From: Acidobacteriota bacterium
Lineage (GTDB): Bacteria > Acidobacteriota > Blastocatellia > RBC074
Length of the DNA stretch: 64,000 nucleotides
Direction of reading: 5' to 3'
Assembly: GCA_018269055.1 (NCBI GenBank)
Contig: JAFDVI010000005.1
Location: 116,499 to 180,498 of the forward strand
Under the pieces are notes generated by a model. It searched no databases. It saw only the letters and a program-made list of their open reading frames with translations, and was not told where the DNA came from. Both the position numbers and the translations under genes were made by a program. Positions 6,855 through 13,999 of the stretch are shown piece by piece; position 1 is the stretch's first letter, and each line of letters starts with the position of its first letter.

Positions 6855-9548
6855 TTATTCATGCCGCAATGCTTTCAACGGATCCACTTTGGTGGCGCGG
6901 CGCGCTGGAATCCAGCATGCCAGCAAAGCAATGACCGTCAATAACAGAGCAACTGCCGTAAAGGTAATGGGATCATTTGGACTGACGCCGAACAAAAAGC
7001 TTTTCATCAATCGCGTCAATCCATACGAAGCCGCGGCTCCCAACGCAACTCCGGCCAAGGCCAACGCCAAACCGTATCGCAAAATCAGTTTGATGATGTC
7101 GGCGCTGCTGGCTCCGAGCGCAATGCGAATGCCGAGTTCGTTCGTGCGCTGAGCGACGGAGTAAGACACCACGCCGTAAATTCCTACGCTGGCCAGCAAC
7201 AAACCCAGCCCGGCAAACAACCCGACCAGCAGCATGTTGAATCGTTCTTGTGCGATAGATTTCGCCGCGATTTCATCCATCGTGGCGATTTGCGACAGCG
7301 CCATTGTCGCGTCAATCCCGGCAATTTCCCGCTTGATAGATTCGACGAAACTGCGCGGCGGAGCCATTGTGCGAACGGTGAAATATGCTGGCGTGAAAGT
7401 GCGAATAACGGCCATCAGTTTGTCCGGGAATTGCGGGATTGGCGCAAATACCGTTGGCAATGCCGGTTTGTCCAGCCCCATTTGCTTCACGTCCGCCACG
7501 ACGCCAACGACCTGGCGAGGTTGATCGTTTGTGCGATTGCCAATGGTGAATTGGCGCGCGTAAGGGTTTTGCCCTTCGTAAAATTTGCGGACAAATGCTT
7601 CGTTGACAATGGCGACTGGCTGCGAAGCTTCGTTGTCGGCGTCGGTAAACGCGCGACCTTGCGTCAATGGAATTTTCATGACGCGAAAATAATCGGGCGA
7701 AACCATGCGGACCTGCACGCTTTGAAATTGATCCGGTTTGTCGGTGAACAGAACCGGCATGTTGAATTGCCAATCGAGCGGCAGTTTGTTGATCACCGCC
7801 GCCGATTCGACGCCGGGCAGATGACGAACGCGTTCCAGAGCTTCACGGTAAAACGCCGCGGATTTTTGCGTCGTATCGTACCGAGGGCCGTCCAGCACGG
7901 TTTGAAACGTCAGCACATTGTGCGGATCAAAGCCCGGTTCCACGCCCATCAGGTTGGCAAAGGTGCGCGCCAGCAAACCCGCGCCAACCAACAACACCAG
8001 CGAAAGCGCGACTTCTGTGACAACCAAAACCCCGCGCAAACGGTTGCGCGGAGCGCTGCCCTTGTTGCCGCCTTCTTTCAGCGTGGAATTCACGTCCACT
8101 TTTCGCGCTTGCCACGCCGGAGCCAGCCCGAACAGCAAGCCCGTGACCGTCGCTGCGCCAAAGGCGAACAGCAACACACGCCAATCCATCGTGATTTCGA
8201 CAAATTCGCCCGGAAGCAATCCATCAGGCATCACCGCCACCAACAGGTTGGTTCCCCAAACTGCAAGCAACGCGCCCACCGCGCCGCCGATCAAAGCCAG
8301 CAGTAAGCCTTCGACCACCAGTTGGCGAACGATTCGTCCGTTGCCAGCGCCCAGCGCCATCCGTACGGCGATTTCGCGCTGCCGGGCCGAGGCGCGCACC
8401 AGTTGCAAATTGGCGACGTTGGCGCAGGCGATCAGCAGCAACAACCCAACCGCAGCCATCAACATCCACAAATACTGTTTCAGCGGAGCCGAAAACATTT
8501 CCTGATAGGGTCGCGAAGCGATGCTTTCGCCATCGCGCATTTCGCGCGGATGACTGGCGCGAAAGTTTTCCGCAATCAACTGCAATTCGGCCTGGGCTTG
8601 TTCAATGGTGACGCCGGGTTTCAATCTGCCGACGACTTCGGCGTTCGGGTCAACGTTTGATCCGATTTGAGCCTGCATCGGCACGAACAGGTCAACGCCG
8701 GAACCGAATCGAAAATCCGGCGGCATAATTCCGATCACAGTGACAGGGTTGTCGTTGAACGAAACCGTCTGGCCGATTAAATCCCGTCGCCCACCGAATC
8801 GCCGCTGCCACAACCCATCGCTCAAAATGGCCACGCGTTCGCCACCCGGTGTGTCTTCGGCTTTGGTAAAGGTTCGCCCCAAAACCGGTGAAACGCCGAA
8901 CACGCGGAAGAATTCTTCCGACACGCGCAAACCGTGCACGTATTCGGCTTCGTTGCCGCCGGACAAATTTCCGCGTGCCCCGCCAAAGCCTGAATAACAG
9001 GCCATCGCTTCAAACGACTGGCTTTGCTCATGCCAGAACATGAATTTGGGTTCGCCCGTGCCCGCAGGCCCGTTGCCGCGAAACGATTGGCCGATGAAGA
9101 TCAACCGCTCGGCTTCGGGGAAGGGCAGTGAACGAAACAGCACCGCATTGACGACGCTAAAAATTGCCGTGTTCGCGCCAATGCCCAGCGCCAGCGTCAG
9201 CAGCGCAACCAGAGTAAAGCCGCGCTGTTTCACCAGCATGCGTATGCCGTAGCGAATATCCTGGATCAAAGTTGTCATGAGTCTTTCTCCTGTTGAGGTT
9301 CGTTTTGCGGGCAAGTTGTCGGAAGGCGCTGGTCGTTCGACGCGGCTCAATTCGCATTCCAGCAGTTGCCAATCATAATTCTGTATGACGCGCGTCTGGG
9401 CTTGCGCTTCTGACAAACCGTCTGTTAGCGCGTCTTCGTAGAGAGCTTCCAAGTGCAGCGCCAATTCCTCGACAATTTCGATCTCGCGTTTAGGCGCTAA
9501 GCGCAATACGGCGAGACGTTGGCGTACGATGTGGTTCCAATTCGGCAT
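6855..9548 (-). CDS. ADOP-family permease (ADOP-2), class 1 prefix
   Basis: The product is 897 residues. The first 85 or so residues are a soluble helical prefix (MPNWNHIVRQRLAVLRLAPK, then EIEIVEELALHLEALYEDAL) that is almost the same as that of ADOP-3 at 10.0 kb. A short linker leads to MTTLIQDIRYGIRMLVKQRG, where the permease proper starts. That internal Met has its own GGAG-like site, so a shorter product is conceivable. The two FtsX halves are complete, and the protein ends [23 protein letters not shown] precedes the ATG. The gap to ADOP-1 is 74 bp with no terminator seen, suggesting one transcript. Confidence 0.9.
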   Translation of the reverse strand: MPNWNHIVRQRLAVLRLAPKREIEIVEELALHLEALYEDALTDGLSEAQAQTRVIQNYDWQLLECELSRVERPAPSDNLPAKRTSTGERLMTTLIQDIRYGIRMLVKQRGFTLVALLTLALGIGANTAIFSVVNAVLFRSLPFPEAERLIFIGQSFRGNGPAGTGEPKFMFWHEQSQSFEAMACYSGFGGARGNLSGGNEAEYVHGLRVSEEFFRVFGVSPVLGRTFTKAEDTPGGERVAILSDGLWQRRFGGRRDLIGQTVSFNDNPVTVIGIMPPDFRFGSGVDLFVPMQAQIGSNVDPNAEVVGRLKPGVTIEQAQAELQLIAENFRASHPREMRDGESIASRPYQEMFSAPLKQYLWMLMAAVGLLLLIACANVANLQLVRASARQREIAVRMALGAGNGRIVRQLVVEGLLLALIGGAVGALLAVWGTNLLVAVMPDGLLPGEFVEITMDWRVLLFAFGAATVTGLLFGLAPAWQARKVDVNSTLKEGGNKGSAPRNRLRGVLVVTEVALSLVLLVGAGLLARTFANLMGVEPGFDPHNVLTFQTVLDGPRYDTTQKSAAFYREALERVRHLPGVESAAVINKLPLDWQFNMPVLFTDKPDQFQSVQVRMVSPDYFRVMKIPLTQGRAFTDADNEASQPVAIVNEAFVRKFYEGQNPYARQFTIGNRTNDQPRQVVGVVADVKQMGLDKPALPTVFAPIPQFPDKLMAVIRTFTPAYFTVRTMAPPRSFVESIKREIAGIDATMALSQIATMDEIAAKSIAQERFNMLLVGLFAGLGLLLASVGIYGVVSYSVAQRTNELGIRIALGASSADIIKLILRYGLALALAGVALGAAASYGLTRLMKSFLFGVSPNDPITFTAVALLLTVIALLACWIPARRATKVDPLKALRHE

Positions 9549-9653
9549 AACTCATCCGGGCTGAAAGGCGGTCAAATGCGAAATGCGACAGAAAGCAGAA
9601 CGTCGCTTTACCCAAACTATCTGACAACGATGGCGTGCTTTGTTATTGCCACA

Positions 9654-10013
9654 TCACTGTTTGGTAGCTATCCATTTGCCCGGCCCTTTCGGAAATTCAC
9701 AGGTGCCAACCATTTTGGTCGAAGATTCAATCGTGCCTGTGAATGTGTTCTTAAACGCATAACCGGCTTTGTTTTTCCCTTCGATCGTGATCGTGATCTT
9801 ATTTCCTTTCACAGTGCCACTGAGCTTGTTCTCGCCCTGCGTGCCGCTAAGCTTTTCGCTAGCTTGTTTGAGAACGAACGTCATGGGGAAATTTTGAGGG
9901 CCACCATCCAGACTGACGGAAAATGCCCACGTTCCTGAAATATTGGTTTCGGTCGCGCCTGCAGTTCCCAACGACCAGCCCAGCAAAAAGACGGTCAGCA
10001 ATAGATACTTCAT
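9654..10013 (-). CDS. small secreted protein between two permease genes
   Basis: The product is 119 residues with a clear signal peptide (MKYLLLTVFLLGWSLGTAGA). The mature part begins ETNISGTWAFSVSLDGGPQN and is a run of alternating polar and hydrophobic beta strands with a SGTVKGNKITITIEG core. This 'signal peptide plus GTW' layout is that of small lipocalin-like or beta-barrel secreted proteins common in Acidobacteriota; function unknown. GAGGAATTT precedes the ATG, and the gene starts 34 bp after ADOP-3 ends, so it is probably in the same transcript. It is the only non-permease gene inside this unit downstream of padR and could be an extracytoplasmic partner, which is inference from position. 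Confidence 0.8.
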   Translation of the reverse strand: MKYLLLTVFLLGWSLGTAGATETNISGTWAFSVSLDGGPQNFPMTFVLKQASEKLSGTQGENKLSGTVKGNKITITIEGKNKAGYAFKNTFTGTIESSTKMVGTCEFPKGPGKWIATKQ

Positions 10014-10047
10014 AAATTCCTCCAGGAGTCAGATTAATCAGCGATGG

Positions 10048-12747
10048 TTATTCGTAACGGAGCGCCACCAGTGGATCCACGCGCGCCGCGCGACGCGCTG
10101 GTATCCAGCAGGCCAGTAATGCGACGGCGATCAGCAAGAGCGGAATCAAAATAAAGGTCAGCGGATCGGTTGTGCTCACACCGAAGATGAGCGTTTTGAT
10201 CAAGCGCGTTAAGGCGAAGGCCGTTGCAACGCCAACCGCCACGCCAATCAGCGTCAGCCACATTCCTTGTCTGATGATAAGTTTGAGCAGATCGCTTGGC
10301 TGAGCACCCAAAGCCAGGCGAATGCCCATCTCGCGCGTGCGCTCTATCACGACATATGACAACACTCCGTAAAGCCCAATAGCCGCCAACGACAGTGCGA
10401 GTAACCCAAACAGCGTCAGCAAAGTTGCTGCCAGACGCTCGATGTAAAGTGAACCGTCTTTTTGCTGCGCCAGTGTTTGCAAATTGAAGACCGGCAGTTG
10501 CGCGTCCAGTAATTGCACCGTTTGCCGCACAGCAGCCAGCAGCGTTTGTGAAGGCGTCGCCGTCCGCACGTGCAGCGTCAAATCTGGCATGTAATTTTGC
10601 GCCAGCGGTTCGTACAGCATCGGACGCGTGTCTTCGATCAAGCCTTTCTCTTTACTGTTGCGTACAACGCCGACGATAACGCCGCGATTGAGCCTTTGGC
10701 CGATGACTTCCTGTCCGGGCCAGAAGCGATGCGCCATCGCCTCATTGACGATGAAAACGCGCGGTGCATCGGCGGTGTCTTGCAGGGTGAATTCGCGTCC
10801 TTGCACAAGCGGAAGGCCAAGCGTCTGGAAATAGTTTGGGCTGATGGCGTTGAAGTTGACGGGTTGCGGGCGAACACCTTCCAGGATCGCGGGGCCAACC
10901 CAAGGAACATCGCTGAACGCTGGGATGCGCGCAAAGCTGACGGATTCAACGCCGGGCAAGGCGGCAATGCGCTTCGTGAGTTCTGTGGCGAATTGCCGTC
11001 CTTGGGCTTCGCTGTAACCGCTTCGGCTCAAGTCAAAGGATGCTGTGACGACTTTGGTTGGCTCAAATCCCGGATCAATGGCTTGCAAGGCGCGCAAACT
11101 TTTCACGAATAAGCCAGCGCTGATCAGCACGACGAGCGATAAGGCGACCTGCGCGACGACCAGCAAATTGCGCAGGCTCAAACGTCGTGTGCCCAAGTTT
11201 AGCTTCGGCACTTCTTCCTTCAATGCTGATCCGAAGTCTGTTTTTGAGGTTTGCAGCGCAGGCGCGAGACCAAAGACAATTCCTGTCAGCAGTGATACCC
11301 CAAACGTAAATGCCAAGGTGCGCGCATCCAAACCGCCGTCAAAGCTGCGCGGGACATAGTTGGTTTGTTGCTGAATTCCTACCAACAGACGTGTGAACCA
11401 ACCCGCGACCAATAATCCTGCGCCGCCGCCGACCGCCGCCAGAATCAGACTTTCCGTCAGCAACTGTCGTACGATGCGCCAGCGGCTCGCGCCAATTGCC
11501 AATCGCACAGCAATTTCTTTACGTCGTACGGATGCGCGCGCCAGTAGTAAATTCGCAACGTTCGCACAAGCAATCAGCAGTACGAATCCGACAACACCCA
11601 TCAATAATCGCAAGGGTAACGAAAGATCTTTCACTCGGTCCGTATGCCCACGACTTCCGTCCATCAAGATGACTTTGGTCGGATCGCCAAGACTTTCGCC
11701 AGATTTGTCAGTGAAAATTTTGGCGGCATCCGCGACCGGATTCGCCAATGCAGCTTGTGCCTGTTGACGCGTGATGTTCGGTTTGAGTCTACCGATCAAC
11801 GATAGCCAACCCGCATTGCGGTTTTCCAGCACGCCTTGACGACCCGGCCCGGTTTGCGCCTGCATCATCATCGGCACATACACATCACTGACCGTGCCGC
11901 GCGTCGTCCCGGTGAATTCGGAAGGGGTCACGCCGATGATCGTATAGCGGTACGCATTTAGACTGATCAGCTTGCCAATCACCGACGTATCCGCCCCGAA
12001 CCGTTGTTGCCACAAACCGTGGCTAATGATGGCGACTGGATGCGTGCCGGGCGTGCGATCTTCTTCCGGCAGAAAAAAACGCCCAAGTGCTGGCCGCACG
12101 CCCAACAGGGAAAAGTAATTGCCAGAAACGATTTGCCCGGTGACACGCTCCGTTACGGTTCCATCGCTCAAACTAAAAGGTTGCTGAAAATACGCAATCA
12201 CTCCTGTCATCACATCGTTGTGATTGCGCAATTCGGAATATAACGGGTAGGAAAAAATCGCGGGCGTGCCGCTGGCGTCTTCCACAAAAGTGACAAGTTG
12301 TTCTGGCCGTTCGACTGGTAAAGGGCGAATCAACAGTTTATCCAACAACGTGAAGATCGCAGTGTTTGCTCCAATTCCCAATGCCAAAGTGATGAGGGCA
12401 ATTGAGGTAAAGCCGGGTTGTTTCAACAGCATTCGCACGCCAAAGCGCAGGTCTTGCCATAAGCCTTCCATTTGCAATCCTCTTCGTTGTTCGAGCAGTT
12501 CAACAGGTCTTGCCGGTGGATGCCAGGGGCGTTCGACGCGGCTCAACTCGCACTCCAGCAATCGCCAGTCATAACCTTGCACCACACGTGCTTCAGCTTG
12601 CGCCGACGACAAACCGTCCGCCAGCGCGTCTTCGTAGAGGGCTTCCAGGTGCAGCGCCAATTCTTCGACGATTTCGATTTCACGCTCCGGCGGCAGACGT
12701 AATGCCGCCAGTTGGTCGCGCACGATGTGGTTCCAATTCGGATTCAT
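10048..12747 (-). CDS. ADOP-family permease (ADOP-3), class 1 prefix, first gene after padR-1
   Basis: The product is 899 residues from the ATG at 12747 (MNPNWNHIVRDQLAALRLPP). The open frame continues 21 codons further up into padR, but homology with ADOP-2 fixes this start. The prefix domain (about 1-85) contains EIEIVEELALHLEALYEDAL and ends near RVVQGYDWRLLECELSRVER. Permease half 1 starts at MEGLWQDLRFGVRMLLKQPG. The first periplasmic loop has the PVERPEQLVTF variant shared with ADOP-4, -5 and -11 rather than with ADOP-2, so the prefix and the permease body have different closest relatives. It ends [16 protein letters not shown]. The start is 8 bp after the padR stop. Confidence 0.9.
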   Translation of the reverse strand: MNPNWNHIVRDQLAALRLPPEREIEIVEELALHLEALYEDALADGLSSAQAEARVVQGYDWRLLECELSRVERPWHPPARPVELLEQRRGLQMEGLWQDLRFGVRMLLKQPGFTSIALITLALGIGANTAIFTLLDKLLIRPLPVERPEQLVTFVEDASGTPAIFSYPLYSELRNHNDVMTGVIAYFQQPFSLSDGTVTERVTGQIVSGNYFSLLGVRPALGRFFLPEEDRTPGTHPVAIISHGLWQQRFGADTSVIGKLISLNAYRYTIIGVTPSEFTGTTRGTVSDVYVPMMMQAQTGPGRQGVLENRNAGWLSLIGRLKPNITRQQAQAALANPVADAAKIFTDKSGESLGDPTKVILMDGSRGHTDRVKDLSLPLRLLMGVVGFVLLIACANVANLLLARASVRRKEIAVRLAIGASRWRIVRQLLTESLILAAVGGGAGLLVAGWFTRLLVGIQQQTNYVPRSFDGGLDARTLAFTFGVSLLTGIVFGLAPALQTSKTDFGSALKEEVPKLNLGTRRLSLRNLLVVAQVALSLVVLISAGLFVKSLRALQAIDPGFEPTKVVTASFDLSRSGYSEAQGRQFATELTKRIAALPGVESVSFARIPAFSDVPWVGPAILEGVRPQPVNFNAISPNYFQTLGLPLVQGREFTLQDTADAPRVFIVNEAMAHRFWPGQEVIGQRLNRGVIVGVVRNSKEKGLIEDTRPMLYEPLAQNYMPDLTLHVRTATPSQTLLAAVRQTVQLLDAQLPVFNLQTLAQQKDGSLYIERLAATLLTLFGLLALSLAAIGLYGVLSYVVIERTREMGIRLALGAQPSDLLKLIIRQGMWLTLIGVAVGVATAFALTRLIKTLIFGVSTTDPLTFILIPLLLIAVALLACWIPARRAARVDPLVALRYE

Positions 12748-12755
12748 GATGGGAC

Positions 12756-13088
12756 TCACGCCGGATTGATCTTGGCGACGCGATCCAGCGCGGCGAAAAA
12801 GTCCGCCCACGTTTGCCGTTGGTCGTTCAGAACTTTTTTGCCCTGCGCTGTTAATTTGTAAAAACGCCGCCGTCGTTGGCCGGCTTTTTCCACCCAGGTG
12901 CCTTTGATCAGGGCGCGTTTTTCCAGCCGGTAAAGCAACGGGTACAGCGAGGCGACGTGAAACTGCAGTACGCCGTCGGAACGCTCTTCGATCAGTTTGG
13001 CGATTTCGTAGCCGTGACGCGGACGATCTTCCACCAGGGCCAGAATCAGCATTTCCGTGCTACCTCGTTTGACTTCTTTATCTAACAT
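12756..13088 (-). CDS. PadR-family transcriptional regulator (padR-1, class I)
   Basis: The product is 110 residues. The open frame extends to 13274, but the promoter at 13118-13147 places the transcript start near 13111, which excludes the upstream part. Of the two usable ATGs (13103, 13088) only 13088 has its GGAG inside the transcript. A PadR winged helix is clear: STEMLILALVEDRPRHGYEI (helix 1-2), SDGVLQFHVASLYPLLYRLE (recognition helix and wing start), then KAGQRRRRFYKLTAQGKKVL (wing). A C-terminal helix serves dimerisation. PadR proteins are usually repressors of an adjacent transporter and of themselves. It is close to padR-4 at 33.3 kb and unlike the three class II copies. Confidence 0.88.
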   Translation of the reverse strand: MLDKEVKRGSTEMLILALVEDRPRHGYEIAKLIEERSDGVLQFHVASLYPLLYRLEKRALIKGTWVEKAGQRRRRFYKLTAQGKKVLNDQRQTWADFFAALDRVAKINPA

Positions 13089-13094
13089 AACAGA

Positions 13095-13123
13095 TGTCTC
13101 CATATATTTTGTCTCCACATATA
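13095..13123. repeat. direct repeat pair, likely PadR-1 operator
   Basis: TGTCTCCATATA (13095-13106) and TGTCTCCACATATA (13110-13123) are direct repeats 15 bp apart. The second overlaps the -10 element of the padR-1 promoter and the first covers the codons just before the chosen start. A dimeric PadR bound here would block the promoter. No binding data are available; this is inference from sequence and position. Confidence 0.55.
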
Positions 13124-13147
13124 GTCCCGCCACAGTCCTTCTGTCAA
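13118..13147 (-). promoter_or_regulatory. sigma70-type promoter of padR-1/ADOP operon
   Basis: On the minus strand TTGACA (complement of 13142-13147) is followed after 18 nt by TATATG (complement of 13118-13123). The -35 is a perfect match and lies in the arm of the hairpin at 13137-13170. The predicted start near 13111 gives a leader of about 22 nt to the ATG at 13088. Confidence 0.6.
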
Positions 13148-13170
13148 TTGCTTTGGCAATCGACAGAAGG
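13137..13170. repeat. 15-bp inverted repeat overlapping the padR-1 -35 element
   Basis: CCTTCTGTC (13137-13145) plus ATTGC pairs with GCAAT plus GACAGAAGG (13162-13170) with one A-C mismatch and a TTTG loop. A T-rich run follows only on the plus strand, where no gene needs a terminator. It is therefore more likely a regulatory palindrome or a stop for plus-strand readthrough. Confidence 0.5.
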
Positions 13171-13241
13171 AAACTCTTTTTTGCGCAGGATTGATTTGGG
13201 AAAAATTTGTTAGGGCAGGCGAGAGGGAAGCGGTGTTCTAG

Positions 13242-13294
13242 CAAAACAAAACGCCGACAAACACAGACCATCAATGATCTGAGCCTATCGGCGT
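13242..13294 (-). terminator. terminator of the MOSC gene
   Basis: ACGCCGA (13251-13257) pairs with TCGGCGT (13288-13294). A second, inner stem forms between AGACCA and TGATCT (with one G-T pair). On the minus strand the hairpin leads into TTTTGTTTTGC. It lies about 20 bp after the MOSC stop. Confidence 0.6.
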
Positions 13295-13314
13295 GAGCCT
13301 GTATCTACAATTGG

Positions 13315-13872
13315 TTAAAGGCGGCAGGCGCGGTCGCCGATGTGGATGGTTCCTGGTTGAACGACACGAGCGTTGATTCCGCGCAATTGCAATTCGCGCC
13401 CAACTTCCGAATTCACGAATTTCATGGCGTCCAGGCCGAACCGTTCGACGAATTTCTTGCAGCCGGTGTGCGGCTGTGCGGTAACTTCCAGAATTGCCGA
13501 CCCGAGCGCCAGTCGTGTTCCGGCGGGGAGGCTTTCCTTGCTCAAATTCAAATCCAGAAAAAGCTGGTCGCCAGCCAATTGCCAGCGCGATTCCTCTTGA
13601 GCAATCAGCGCGATGACGCGGGAATTCATAATGTTGATCTGCATTTCAGGATGCGGCGACCCATCTTCGGTGCGGGAACTGGCACGGTGTTGCCAGTTGT
13701 CGCCAACCAGGCCTACGTCGGCGCTCAGTTCGGCTTCGGCCAAAATTTCGCGGGCATTGATTTGCGGACGCCGGACAATCAACTTCAATTCGCCGTTGTC
13801 ATTGGGTGATTGCCGGATTTCTGCCAAACCGGCGTGCAATTCTTCCATCGTCAGGAACTTGATTTCTGCCAT
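13315..13872 (-). CDS. MOSC-domain protein
   Basis: The product is 185 residues. MOSC (Moco sulfurase C-terminal) domains handle sulfur from a conserved cysteine, and free-standing ones belong to the YiiM/MOSC group. Here the expected cysteine is in QPHTGCKKFVERFG (Cys138), preceded by a LALGSAILEVTA strand, and the early part carries ADVGLVGDNWQHRASSR and PEMQINIMNSRVIALI, which match the family core. No signal peptide or membrane segment is seen, so it is cytoplasmic. GAGGC lies 6 nt before the ATG. It sits between an ADOP gene and padR-1 but has its own terminator (13242-13294), so it is probably not part of either permease unit. Confidence 0.88.
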   Translation of the reverse strand: MAEIKFLTMEELHAGLAEIRQSPNDNGELKLIVRRPQINAREILAEAELSADVGLVGDNWQHRASSRTEDGSPHPEMQINIMNSRVIALIAQEESRWQLAGDQLFLDLNLSKESLPAGTRLALGSAILEVTAQPHTGCKKFVERFGLDAMKFVNSEVGRELQLRGINARVVQPGTIHIGDRACRL

Positions 13873-13999
13873 AGCTTGCCTCGTTAAAAGGAATCAGGAG
13901 GCAGTCACGGTACTTTCAATGGTGGACTGGCGCAAGTGCCAATTTTGCGCGAACACAGCAGGCCAATTCGGAACCCCTGGCCGAAACGCGTTTGGAACG

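Noticed and set aside
13104..13274. N-terminal extension of padR-1
   Set aside because: The extension spans the promoter and hairpin, is Cys/Phe-rich and does not align with padR-4.
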